A DNA stretch of 64,000 nt, from contig CP126200.1 of assembly GCA_030272155.1 (NCBI GenBank), forward strand, positions 806,001-870,000. Reading direction: 5' to 3'. This DNA comes from Tetradesmus obliquus. Taxonomy: Eukaryota; Chlorophyta; Chlorophyceae; Sphaeropleales; Scenedesmaceae. The position numbers and the translations under genes are program-made. The notes under the pieces are model-generated. The model saw only the letters and a list, made by a program, of their open reading frames with translations, did not search any database and was not told the DNA's origin. The stretch's first letter is position 1, and the number at the start of each line of letters is the position of its first letter. Below, one piece after another: positions 17,833-28,898 of the stretch.

Positions 17833-19537
17833 TGCTTGCCTGCTGCTTGTCTGCTGTTGCATGCTTGCTATGCCGTAGAGGGCTGCAGCAGCTATCACCA
17901 CCTGCTGCTCATCCGACAGTTGATCTGCATCTGCATCAATTCTCACGCTCGCTGTCTCTGCACGTGTTGATGCCGCTGCATCACCAATAAACACCAACCA
18001 TCAATCGACGCTTGACAGAGGGCCCACGTTCATAAGCAAGGCTTGGCAAAACAACTGGAAGGCCTTGTGAAGAAGGTGGGTGCGTGCGTGCGTGCGTGTG
18101 TGCGTGCGTGCGTGCCAGTTGTGGCACGACATTGGGCATCGTTTTGTTGGGCCGGTGGTAAAAGGTACATCCCTGCAGCAGCTGTGTGGAGGTCTGGCGT
18201 GCGGTGCGTGCGTTCGTGCGGTGCGTGCGGTGCTGTGTGTTCCTGCCTGCCTGCCTGCCTGCCTGCCTGTCATTGCCGCCAATCGCCGTACAGTACCAGC
18301 CGCCATTGGTGTGCTCATGTTACATGTATGTGGTTTTCTTGCGCCTGACCATCCTGTCGCCCTTGTCTTGGCCAGCCCATCATCATCAGGCCAGCCCATC
18401 ATCATGCCTTGCATGCGCCTGCCTGCCTGTTTGCCTCCCTGCCACATCATACCGTGACAAAGTACACCACCAACACCACCCACACCACCCACACCACCTA
18501 CACCACCTACTCCACCTACTCCATACATATGTGACCATGCCAGCCCTGCGCCGCATCAACACCCGCCGCTGTTGAATCGACCACCACCACCACCACCACC
18601 ACCACCACCACCACCACCACCACCAGACCCCCGCCGACACCGCGCCGCTGCCTGCTGCCGCCCGCTGCTTGCTGCAGGCTGTGCAGCAGGTGCTGGAGCG
18701 TCAGGCTGCTGCTGCCGCTGCTGCCACCGGCGGGGAGTCCTCGGAGGACGAGGAGGATGAGGAGTCCTCGGAGGACGAGGAGTCCTCGTCCTGGGAGATC
18801 GAGGGCGGCGACGACGAGGAGGTGCGTGGCTGGGGGCATCCGTCTCCAGCAGCGTACAGGATGCTGTCAGCACACAGCAGGCTGCATAGGTTAATGGCTA
18901 TTGCTCCTCACTATGAAACTCGGTCTAATGTTGTGCTTGTTTACAAGGGCATTGGCTGTGTGTGCGCACAACCGGTATCCTCGCAACCATGGCAGCATCA
19001 ACTAGCACCTGCACACCTGCCATCATCATCTGAGCACTCTGGGCCATCTCCTTGCTGCGCATGCCATCCTCTTCGTCTCATCACCCCTCGCATCACATGC
19101 TTGCCGGGCTGTGAAAGCCGCAGAGTTCTGGCACTGTCTGTCTCAAAGGTGCTGTGTGCTGCTCAACATGCAGGCCGCACGAACCAGCAGCAGCATTGGC
19201 ATAGCACCCGTCTCCGACGACGAGGAGGTGCGTGGCTGGGGGCATCCGTCTCCAGCGGCGTGCAGGATGCTGTCAGCACACAGCAGGCTGCATCGGTGAT
19301 TAGCTGTTGCTCCTCATTTTGAAACTCGGAGTCTACTGTTGTGCTTGTTTACAAGGGCATTAGCTGTGTGTGCGCATCACCGGTACCCTCGCAACCATGG
19401 CAGCAACAACTAGCACCTACGCACCTGCCATCATCATCTGAGCCCTCTGGGCCGTCTCCTTGCTGCGCAGGCCGTCCTCTTCGTCTCATCACCCCTCGCA
19501 TTAGATACTTGCCGTGCTCTGAAAGCCGCAGAGTTCC

Positions 19538-19598
<61 letters not shown>

Positions 19599-19765
19599 GC
19601 TTTGACAAAGAGCAGTTCGGGAGTGCTGTAGGCTGCCACCAGCCCATTGCCAGGTCCACTGTGTGTGGACACCTCAGCCAGAATGAGAATGGCATGCAGC
19701 CGCACTTGCAGGCGCGGCTGGTGCAACATTCAGCGCTAGCGGCAGTGTGCAGCCAGCCAGCTGTT

Positions 19766-19799
<34 letters not shown>

Positions 19800-20633
19800 T
19801 TGTGCCATTGGAGCCAGGCACGCAATCACCAGCCAGGGCGATAGCTATACCAGCGCTGCTGACAGATGCAGATGCCTTACCAACTGCAGCCCTGGTGCAG
19901 CAACAGCAGCTGGGGCCACATACCGTGACTGTCAGTGCCAGTGCTAAGCCTTCTGCAGCAGAGCCGGGTGTGCCTGCTGAAGGCGGCTGCCTGGCTGCAG
20001 AGGGCACCGAGCCGGGTGTGCCTGCTGAAGGCGGCTGCTTGGCTGCAGAGGGCACCGAGCCGGGTGTGCCTGCTGAAGGGCACCGAGCCGGGTGTGCCTG
20101 CTGAAGGCGGCTGCCTGGCTGCAGAGGGCACCGAGCACCCTGAGGTTGCTGCCTCAGCGCGGCGGCAGCAGCAGCAGTAGGTGGAGGAGGAGGAGGAGGA
20201 GGAGGAGGAGGAGGAGCTGCAGCAAGCTGCCGACAGCGCTAGCCAGGACCTGCAGCAGCAGCAACAACAGCATGACAGCAAGCAGCGGCCGGGTGTGCAG
20301 CGTTTCTCATCAGGCAGCAGTGCTGGCGCGGCACGGATGGCAACTGAGCATGCAGGAACCACTACATCAGCAGCTGCAGCCGACGGCAGCACATCAAACA
20401 TTGGACTGCAGCAGCAGCAGCAGCAGCAAGCAGCAGCAGGAAATGAGGCAGCAGTTGTCGAAGCCGGAGCTGCTGGCAGCAACGGCGCTGATGAGCCTGC
20501 TGCTGCTGCTGCTGCTGCGGCGGCTGCTGCTGCTGGTGGCAGCGGCGGCCTTGGCAATGACGGCCGCCGCCGCAGGCAACAACGCGGCCGCCGGGTGCAG
20601 AAGTTTCTGCCCAGGAAGAGCGCTCTCAAGTGA
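16171..20633 (+). CDS. Unidentified 476-residue protein with acidic, low-complexity C-terminal half
   Basis: I do not recognise this family. Eight exons form one closed frame: 16171-16342, 16606-16781, 17221-17514, 17692-17772, 18019-18075, 18678-18821, 19174-19227, 20181-20633. The N-terminus (MADAAARCPGPAVVWDGNYS) and middle (SELLGIVPLLPPSLLAECVV, RNEWLRAYAAALLPLIAADR) look alpha-helical, perhaps helical repeats. Exon 2 includes a poly-Cys run because a CTG repeat is read as TGC. Exon 6 is strongly acidic (SSEDEEDEESSEDEE), exon 8 opens with eleven Glu, and the end is basic (RRRRQQRGRRVQKF). An acidic and basic tail of this kind is common in nucleolar and chromatin proteins, but that is only an inference. 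Exon 7 lies within a tandem duplication. Confidence 0.6.
18076..18275 (+). repeat. Short (TGCG)n and (CTGC)n runs
   Basis: Tetranucleotide runs at 18076-18112 (TGCG type) and about 18241-18268 (CCTG/CTGC type) in an intron of the unidentified gene. Confidence 0.85.
18470..18625 (+). repeat. ACC-rich minisatellite and (ACC)15
   Basis: Degenerate CACCACCTA/CACCACCCA units at 18470-18525, then a pure ACC run at 18580-18624, all within the intron before the 18678-18821 exon. Confidence 0.9.
18811..19537 (+). repeat. Tandem duplication with 406-base offset
   Basis: The segment 18811-19127 (end of the acidic exon DDEE, its donor and about 300 bases of intron) is repeated at 19217-19537 with scattered substitutions. 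The second copy supplies the 3' end and donor of the 19174-19227 exon, so the duplication appears to have contributed to a real exon. Confidence 0.85.
19539..19595 (+). repeat. (CAG)19 microsatellite
   Basis: Uninterrupted CAG run at the end of the duplicated segment, in the last intron of the unidentified gene. Confidence 0.95.
19963..20134 (+). repeat. 48-base tandem repeat, about 3.5 copies
   Basis: Units begin at 19963, 20011, 20059 (truncated to 28 bases) and 20087. In one frame each encodes EPGVPAEGGCLAAEGT. The truncated third unit shifts the frame. In my gene model this is intronic, but the surrounding frame 19661-20104 is open, so a coding alternative cannot be excluded. Confidence 0.9.
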
Positions 20634-21180
20634 GCTGCTTGCAAACATTACTTTACATTCCATGCTCCAGCATGTGTGCTATGGCTTTGCTCGATAATGA
20701 TCGCATGCTCCACTCAACAAGGAGTGCGAACCCCAATCAGGAACCAACAAGTGGCTCATAGTGAAAATTGCACTGCTGCTTACACCGCTGCTTACACTGC
20801 CCTGAGCGGTGACAGCTGTGCTCATCTGTATCCCACAAGCTTTCAGTGCTATCAAGAGCTACACATATATACATACGCATGGACGTGGCTTGGCAGCATG
20901 CAGCGTAGAGGCTTGCATGCGCTCACGCTAAGGCGGGCGTGTTGTGCTTCTGTGCCGCTGTTGTGCAACTAATGTGTGACTGAGGCCTGTCGCAGATCCT
21001 GCAACCAGATATCCCCTGCTTTCCCTCACGCTCAGTCTTCCAATTCCCAGCCCACCTCCCTCGTTGTCTCTCCGTCCCACTTACACTTGCTGCTTTCCCC
21101 CTTTCTTTGCAGCACAAGCACTAGAGTTGCATGTTGGCTGGCTGACACACTTGTGCTGCCGCTGCTGCTGCCTTTGCCGC
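20634..21180. other. Intergenic or 5' region upstream of the AP2 locus
   Basis: About 550 bases with no domain, strong repeat or convincing exon. It probably covers the 3' UTR of the previous gene and any promoter of the AP2 locus. Confidence 0.4.
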
Positions 21181-21226
21181 AGGAGCTTGTTCTGGGACAG
21201 GAAGGCGGGCCGCTGGCGCAGTTGGG
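21181..21226 (+). repeat. AP2 half-domain echo
   Basis: After a CAG acceptor the sequence reads LFWDRKAGRWRSW, which matches the first strands of an AP2 domain, then stops. It lies just upstream of the damaged AP2 exon and may be a partial duplicate or a displaced piece of it. Confidence 0.6.
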
Positions 21227-21300
21227 ACTGAAACGTGACAGTGGGGTGCCGACTTGCTGACACAGCGTTCCTGCCGCTGCTGCTGCTGCCGGTGCTGCAG

Positions 21301-22077
21301 GGGTGTGTCCTGGGATAAGAGATCGGGCCACAAAAAGGTCAGGTTTGCCCTGGGCTACTTTGACACGCCCGAGGAGGGCAGGAGCAGCATGTGACGCCAA
21401 GGCGGTGGAGATACACGGCCGCTATGGTGAGCAGACACAGTTTGCAGCGTATGTCTTTTGTGTGGTATGATGCGGTTCACAACTGGCCCCGGCATTGCAC
21501 TGCTCTTGCGTCTCCAGCCGGGTATGAAGAGCAGCAAGCCCACTTCCTGCTGCTGACATCTGCTGCTGACATCTGCATCGATGCCGCACTGCATGTGTGC
21601 CATGCCTCAACATCAAATCCTGCAGCAAAGACAAACTTCCCCATCTCCCACTACCTCCCTGGTGGGCCAGATGTGCCACCAGCAGCAGCAGCAGCAGCAG
21701 GAAGTGCAGCAGCAGCACCAGCAGCAGCAGGTGCAGCAGCAGCCAGCGAGCCACTAGGCGTCAAGAAGCGATCATTGCCAACAGCAACTGGCAGTGCAGC
21801 AGGTGCAGCAGGTGCTGCTGCTGCTGCTGCTGCTGCTGCGCCTCGGGGTGCAAGCAAAGCAGCAGCTGCCAGCGAGCCAGGGCTTGCTGCTACACACGCT
21901 GACACTAGCGCAACAGCAGCAGCAGCAGCAGCAGTCCACCAGATGCATAGCATGTTGCACATGGCGAACTGGGTCTACCGAAGCAGCACATGCATGAGCA
22001 GCAACTGCATTCGTGGCGTTGCCGTGCAGAGCAAGGGATGCAAATCACCTGCCATTTCAGCTGCGGCATCTCATTGA
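21301..22077 (+). pseudogene. AP2/ERF-domain transcription factor locus, apparently damaged
   Basis: AP2 domains bind GCC-box-type DNA and are expanded in plants and green algae. Exon 21301-21426 reads GVSWDKRSG...VRFALGYFDTPEE and then, only after a one-base frame shift near 21375, AKAVEIHGRY. A phase-correct junction leads to 21626, where TNFPISHYLPGGPD completes the typical AP2 end. A long Ala/Ser-rich tail follows to the stop at 22075-22077. Compared with normal domains, about ten residues of the central beta-sheet are also missing, and no N-terminal exon was found. The shift could be a sequencing error, but two defects together favour a decaying copy. Confidence 0.55.
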
Positions 22078-22840
22078 TGCATCCATCTGAATTTTTTTCA
22101 TGAGAGTGAAACGCCAATTGCCTTTGTTTGAGGTGGTCTTGGTTGTTGGCGCCAATGACCGTAGCGGTGATGTTCATTGTGATGTTACCAACACTGTACC
22201 AGCTCAACACCAACACCCACTAAAAGCTCGAGCCCGTATGACATGCTCAAAACCAAGCAACAGCATGGTAGCATCAAGACAGCTGCCTGTAGATCACCGT
22301 CCCACACCCACTTCCGAAGTTTGAGACGTTACAGGAGAAGTACTTCTCACTAGTGGGCTGCGCAGAGAAGAGCAACGTGGAAACAGACAAGGCCAAGATC
22401 ACTACTGGTGTTCTCACTGGTGATCACCTCCTACTCAGGGACGCAAAGCGGATTTGGTGGTGCTTTTTGATCTTGTTCGAATTGAATCAAACAGGGCACT
22501 ACCCTGTGGCTTGCACCAGTCCTGGCGCCTGGCATACCGGCAGGCAAGCACAGCTGGCAAGCCAGACCCATAACACAGTGTGCACAAAAACATGCAAACC
22601 AGGCCCTACTGAACACCATCACAATCTGAACAGGCATGTTGGCATTGGCGCCATGAAAACATCGCCATAAGCCCTGCACCAATTTGGCGCTGATGAAGGA
22701 TGCAGCGTCGTTTCATCATGTTTGCAAGCATAGCATGACGCCAGGCACAGAGAAACGAATCATGTGCCAGCCTGGGTCCTAAATTGGAATTGTTGGCAGA
22801 GAGCTCGCGTTTGCATGTAAACATGAGCGAATTGGTTGTG
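22078..22840. other. Intergenic region with an unassigned non-repetitive segment
   Basis: The part at 22100-22560 lacks CAG runs. It is open in pieces on the plus strand (KFETLQEKYFSLVGCAEKSN around 22317-22376), but needs frame changes. It could be a decayed gene or element; I cannot name it. Confidence 0.35.
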
Positions 22841-23896
22841 TTAAGACCCACCAGCCGCAGCCGCAGCACTACATTTGCCTGCCGGCAGCTGCCCGTCTTG
22901 CGCTGCCGCCTTCATCGCTGCCATCAGCGCTGCATTGCGCTGCACGTTCACCTCCATGTCCCCAACACCTACCCGCAGCTGCCCCTGCGCTTCCAGCAGC
23001 ACCGCACCACTGTCTGCGTTGCAGCTTAGCCTCACAAAAACATCGTCCGCAAAACCCCACAGCAGGCTAACAAAGCGCGCGTGTATGGCCGTCTCTTGTT
23101 GGACAGCTGCAGCTGCGCCAGCGGAGGAAGGTGGCCCGTGCACTGCCAGTACTGTTGTGCGCGGCTGCTGCTTGATCCACTGCAGCACAGCGCTGGCTGC
23201 TGCTGGCAATGTGGTTGGCAGTGGCACAGGCTCCCAGCCTGCATTCCTGTGTGCATAAAAAATGACAGATAGCAGGTGGCAAGCAGGGTCGATTTGTACA
23301 TCGGCTGACAGGGGCACAGATGGTGCATGCACGCTATCAGCTCAAATGCGCGCGCGAGGGCTGCTGCAGTGAGAGCAATAGCCCCATCTACCAAGGCATG
23401 AGACTGGTTCCTTAGAATCTTCATCAAGCTCCAACAACGCATCAGTCTATTGAAGTAGCAGGCAAGCAACATGCCCAGTGGCGATTAGCTCCTGCACACC
23501 GCCATGGCAGCCCAGCCCAGCCGCACACCTGCTGCCACGCCACAGCCACGCATTGCGTTGCTGCCGCACATCTTGCAGCACCAGCTCCACACATATCTGC
23601 AGCAGAAGCCCCCGTCACTCAAAATTATCTAAAATTTTCTTATATCTGAGCCATTGTACTGGCTGGAAGGCCCTTACCTGTGGGGGTTGTCTGCAGCCAC
23701 CCTGCTGCATCCCAGCTGCTTGGTGTAGGGGCACGCATCAGGGAAGCCGCTAAACCGCACATCCGGGCTTGCAGCGCGCACCAGCACCAGCAGCAGCAGC
23801 CACACGCCCAGGCCACTCAGGCTGTGTGCTGCCCAGCGCGGCAACAGCACTGCTGCTTGTGGCCCGCCAGGTGCATGTGCCTGAGACTTCCTGCCT

Positions 23897-23964
<68 letters not shown>

Positions 23965-24483
23965 GGCTGTGAGTAGTCGTGTGCCCCACGGCTTTGGTGA
24001 AAGCCTGTGAACCTACTGCATGCTTGCTTTCTTGTTCTTTGAAGCTGCATGCCTGGCGGTGCAACTTGAATGGCTTTTGAATGCAGTGGGCCTGACACTC
24101 CAAGCCATGTTGCCGGCAGGGCCGTGTAAGCTTACCTTGCAACAGCACCAGCGCTGCTGCCAACAGCAGGGCAGCTCCAACAGCAAGCCCTACCGCTCCA
24201 ACTGCAGAAGCGACAGTGCAGTACACCGCAGGACACAGCAGCAGCAGCAGCAGCAGCCTGGCACGTCAACTGTGTACACATCAAGAGCCACACATGCAAG
24301 GGTCGCAAACTCACACGCGTGCAGCAACCAAGCACGTGCGCATGTAATGCAGTTCAGAACAGCTAGCGTTTAGTTCAGTTCTGGCAGACCTGCTCTTGAA
24401 CTCTGATTGAATTGAGTAGCACCTCACATGCAACAGCTTCCCCACCAATTGCCCTTACCTGCAGCCCCAAAAGCATTTTTGAA
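22841..24483 (-). CDS. DUF1499 family membrane protein (N-terminus unresolved)
   Basis: DUF1499 proteins occur in bacteria, algae and plants and have no well-established biochemical role. Minus-strand exons with matching phases: 24459-24483, 24136-24201, 23678-23894, 22841-23246 (238 codons plus stop region), with more N-terminal exons likely upstream. Two membrane helices are visible: GLAVGAALLLAAALVLLQ, and LSGLGVWLLLLVLV just before the domain. The domain opens with the Cys-containing FPDACPYTKQLGCSR and continues through PRTTVLAVHG and FVSLLWGFADDVFVRLS to GVGDMEVNVQRN, the family's usual closing segment. The stop is TAA at 22841-22843. The acceptor of the 23894 exon directly abuts a 22-unit CTG run on the coding strand. 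Confidence 0.75.
23898..23963 (-). repeat. (CTG)22 on the coding strand at a 3' splice site
   Basis: Pure run (CAG on the plus strand) that ends three bases from the inferred acceptor of the DUF1499 exon 23678-23894, taking the place of a normal pyrimidine tract. Confidence 0.9.
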
Positions 24484-26395
24484 CTGCAAGGAGCCCAGGG
24501 TATGCACTAAGCCTGCAAGCAGGGGCATGCAGCTTTAGCATTGCAGCATACCCGCAGCAAACAAGCGATTGTCGCTGCAGCTGTGCTGGTGCAATACAGT
24601 GCATGTACTGCTGCTGAGCAGCAGCTGCTCACCAAGGCTTGCCAGTGCTGCTCCGCTGCCCAGAAGCTTGTTGGTTGAGTATCTGCAAGGCCTAGCCATC
24701 GGACCTACAGTTCTGCAGAGGGTGAAAACCTGCAGATCGAGCAACAGCTAGCCAGGAATTGAATGCACTCTTTGCTGGACACTAACTCAGCTGGTACTGC
24801 TCTGGCTGATCGCAAGGGACCAAAATTGGTTGCTTGACAGGTTCTCGAGCAGTTGCGAAACGCGTTTTCTTGCTAAGGCTCACTGGTGGTATCGCAAAGA
24901 TATGAACCGTTTGCATTCGGAACACAGGAGGCGCTGCAAGGTGGCATCTGCTAAACCAGTAATGAACCAACATAATAACTATCAGCGTTTGTAGTTTTGG
25001 TTTAAGCATACCTGCAACCAGGGCACCTGCAGGTCAGAAGCAGTACACCCAAGGTTCCAGCTACTGCTGCTTGTGAACGTGCCTATGGACACCTGCACGC
25101 TGAACGAGCTGGTTACAATGCATTATATGGCAGGATGGTAGAGTGTTTTGCACGACACAGCCCTGCTGAAGCAGCCTTATTGAGCGGCCAATCTGGTGTA
25201 GATTGAACAACACCGTTACTGTGCATTGGCAAACTGTCCTGCAAGCAGCTGTTCACAGCCGCCAGCAACCCTTGTCTTGCACAGACATTCTGCTAAACCC
25301 CTGCCAGGGGGCTTTAGCTAGCAAGGTTTCAGTCGTCAAGCAGTCGTAAAGCTTTATTAGCGTTGCTCCTGTGGAGCGCTGTGCTATCCGCGCTGCAGCG
25401 TCAAATGCCTCCTGCAAGCAGGGCCGTCACACTCCGCCTTGCTGCTCGTGTTTTTTTTGCTGCTCGTGTTGCATGCTGCTTGCAGGAGTACCTGCAGCAT
25501 CCTCTGTATGCGCAGCTTGCATCTGATGAAACAGGGGCACGCTGCCTGAGCAGTGGAACCTGGAAGGTTACAGCCGTTGTACAACAATGTGCCTGCTCCC
25601 AGCAATATAAGGACGGGATAGCACCACTGCCACACGCCATTGCGCTGTGTGTCATCCCTGCCGCACAACAGCAGGAGCATGTGCAGCCTTCACGCCCAGC
25701 GGTGCAATGGTCGGCCGTGCATCATGCAGCTGCGTATGCAGATGAGCACGCAACTGCCAAATGCGCCTGCTGTCGCTACACACAGCCCAGCCTGCACTCC
25801 GCCCAGCACACAAGATGTCCTACGCCACGGCAACCGCCAGCACACATGTTGTGCAAAATTGTGCATATGTCACTCCATGACGCATTGCATGCCTTCAGCT
25901 ACACTGCAAAAGCAACTTCATGCTAAACACAGAGCATGCACAACTTCTCTGTGCGTGCGTAGCGCTGCTGCTACAGCAGCAGGCAAACACACACATGCGT
26001 CCTGCAAGATGCTGGCCCTTTCACTGGTCTGCAACCGCATGAAACCAGCCCTGACACGATGCTGCTTAGCACATAGTAAGCTACGCCAGCAGGCAACAGG
26101 ACACTGCCCCTGCAAACCCGAGTCTCTGGTGTGCAAGCACAATCAGCCCTCAATCATCCGCTCCATGCAGCGCACACTGTACCCAGCACAGTTCTGACCG
26201 CACACAGCTACCCTACCCAAGCGACAACTCAGGCCGCGTGTCACGCAGAGTGCATCTCACACTGTGCGCGCCAGCTGCTGCCATCACAACATGCAATAAA
26301 AGCTGCGACACCAAGCTGCACAAAAGCAGCACCTCTGCATCGCGCAGCACAACTGGCAGCCGCTGCTGCCCGCTGCTGCTGCTGCCCGCTGCTGC
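24484..26395. other. Upstream region of DUF1499 gene and 3' flank of eIF4E
   Basis: Probably contains the missing N-terminal exons of the DUF1499 gene. One weak candidate is a 15-base exon at about 25012-25026 bounded by AG and GT. Other open frames lack domains. Confidence 0.35.
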
Positions 26396-28898
26396 TTAGA
26401 TGGAGTACTTGTCCTTGCCCTTGCCGCTGGTCAGCTTCTCGCTCTGCAGCAGCAAGCAGTGCAGGCAGCAAAACATCAGCATTGCAGCACAGCATTTGTG
26501 GCATGTGCCGTACCACGTTTGTGCACAGGTCGATACTGCAATCGAGACCAACAGCCGCAACGCAGAGGCAAACACGGAGTGCTGCACGCGGCTTCTGCAG
26601 CTGTGCTCCACGGCACAAGCTTGCAGGACAACTGCTAGGCTGCTGCCCATAATGGGACACCCCAAGCAGCATGCGCTACCAGCAAAACCCGCAACGCTGC
26701 AGCACTGTTGTGTTGAAAATACTGCGCATCTGAACTATCATACAAGCAGCAGCGGGCACTCACGAAGACCACGAAGCCGATCTTGTTGGAGTCCGGGATG
26801 TCCAGCAGCTGCTTCAGCTGCTTGCCTATGCTCATCTGCAGCGCCTCGTTGGCTGCGGTCTTGGTCCACAGCTCGATGCGGTCCTTGCCTGCGCGGATGT
26901 TGACCGTCACGCCGCACACCTCATCGCCCTCGTCAAACTGCTCGCCAATGCAGGCCAGCACCTACAGCACGCAAGACGGGAGGCAGGCAGAACAAGCAAG
27001 CAGTACTGAGTTTAGCAACAGGCAGCCACAGAGCTGTGCCAGCAAGTATCCACAGCCCGGAAGTTAAATTGGGCCTAGTAGCTGGGTAGCCACAGTCGCT
27101 GCTAGGAGAGCGATGTAACAGTGTATGCTACTGCTCATTCGGCAGCTGAACACACCGAGCCTACTGCAACAAACCAGCAGTCCTGTTGGCGCATACTTGA
27201 GACCGCCGCAACATTTCAAAGCGCTTCCTGCAAGTGCAACACTGCCTGCGCAGGCGCTGCTTGCAGCTGGAACGCTTTCAGACTGTTGCTGCAACCCCTG
27301 TCCTGCAAGCATTCTTATTGTTAGCTGCAGCCCTCCTTTCAATTCCTGCAAGCACACCTGCTCATATGCCACCTTTCCTGCTCCTCCTGCGAGCCACCTC
27401 TGCCTGCATGCCACCGTCCCCGCTCCTGCAAGCCACACCTGCTCATGCTACACCCCGTCCTGCAAGCCCTCCTTCCTACTGTAATCCACCCACAAACGGC
27501 TGTCCTCATCCTGTCCTCATCCCCTCCTCATGCTCACCGCGTGCAGCCACCAGGCGTCCAGCGTGGCGCGGCCATTGGGCGTGCGCGGCGCGTTGCAGGT
27601 CCAGCTGCCTCCGTGCGCGTTCTTGGGGTCCTCCCACTTGGGCTCAATGCCGTCCTTGAACAGGTAGTAGGTGGCGCTGGGCTGCAGCTGGCTGGGCGCC
27701 TTGATGTTGTTGTACAGGCTGTGGCAAAGAGCAACAACACAGTAGCAAGCAACAAAGGGCTGAGAGCAGGACGCAGCTCAGGAGGTGCGTGAGGCAATGC
27801 ATGAAGAGAGGCACAAGAGAACAGGCGCGTGTGCCAATTCCTGCAAGCAAGTGTCCAAGCAGAACCTGCACCTGCAGCAGCTGCCAAGTGGATGCTAGGA
27901 TGCTGCCGGCAATCCCACTGCACTGATTGACGTTACTGACGAGGGATCAGGCCGCGTACCAGCATCAGACATACAATGCCAGCCAGCTGCGCAGCAACAC
28001 TGCTGTAAATCAAGACAAAGCAAAAAAGACAGCTGCGCACCACCAGAAGTCCTCTACGCTGTCGAATGAGTAGACTGGCCTCAGGCCCTGGCCGTAGCGT
28101 GTTAGGCTCTGCTTTGTTGCGGGGTTGTCAAACCACAGCGTCCACCTGCACGTGCGGCGGGTGGCAGTGATGGTCATGTGGCGGTAGTTGAGCAGCACTC
28201 GCGCCAGCAGCGCACAACGGGGCACTGGCATTGATGGCATCAATGTTTGATGACTGGATGCAGATGCAACCATTGCATACCACCAACACCACACATGCTG
28301 AGCAGTACATCTGTGAACGTCAACACATGTTCCACAGATGCAGTCAAGCGAAGGACCTCCAATGGGTATGCTGTGCAGGCCGGCAACTTGTGCAGCGACC
28401 ATGCTGCACGACTGCAGGATTGCAATCCAACATGTTCGCACGCAGCAGTGCCTCAAACATCACAACAGCTTGTCACTGAGCTTGCAGCTATAAACTCATT
28501 TATGGCACAAACCAATTCCATGTTTCACATGATCTACGTGCTGCGGCAGCCAGCTGCTGCTACTGCATAGCGCCGCAAGCACCAGCAGGTGCATGGGGCA
28601 GCTGGCTTTGCCAAGCACGCATGCCGCGGCCCTGATCACTGCCTAAACTAATCACCCGACCCCAATACGGCATGCTAGTGAGTACGGCTGCCTGACTTGC
28701 GGTGTGCAGCCTGTCCTGCTGCGAGCTGACAGCACCAGGCGAGAACCACCCCGCCCTGTCAGCTGCCACAATAAATACGCACTTGTGCTCAAGAGGATGA
28801 CGCTTGGAGAAATCGGGCTGCTGCTCCTCTCCTGACTGCTCTGGCCTGTTCTCCTCTGCCATTTGTAGATTGCGGCCGCCTGGTGAGACGCGCTGCAC
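26396..28898 (-). CDS. EIF4E: Eukaryotic translation initiation factor 4E
   Basis: Binds the mRNA 5' cap and recruits eIF4G. Five exons with closing phases: 28783-28898, 28041-28145, 27538-27718, 26764-26961, 26396-26443. The start is either 28898 (215 residues) or, more typical of the family, the MAEENRPE start at 28862 (203 residues; numbering below uses it). It contains HPLEHKWTLWF, the cap-stacking Trp in EDFWCLYNNI (about 61) and the second cap Trp with its Glu in [11 protein letters not shown] (90-91). It also has GGSWTC, the phosphate-binding [12 protein letters not shown] and the C-terminal [15 protein letters not shown]. All key cap-binding residues are present and the length is close to the family norm. 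The intron before the 26764-26961 exon contains repeated acceptor-like motifs. Confidence 0.95.
27227..27466 (-). repeat. Five acceptor-like CTTGCAGG motifs in an eIF4E intron
   Basis: On the coding strand the octamer CTTGCAGG recurs at about 27227, 27302, 27345, 27425 and 27459, each embedded in pyrimidine-rich sequence. The real acceptor is at 26961/26962. They look like decoy 3' splice sites or relics of echoes. Confidence 0.6.

Noticed and set aside
18001-18528. Minus-strand 175-codon frame with Gly-Val repeats
   Set aside because: It translates the ACC-type minisatellite; the plus-strand exon 18019-18075 fits the gene model.
19661-20104. 147-codon open frame containing the 48-base repeats as a separate gene
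   Set aside because: The truncated repeat unit breaks the frame, and the in-phase splice from 19227 to 20181 explains the region as intron; kept only as an alternative.
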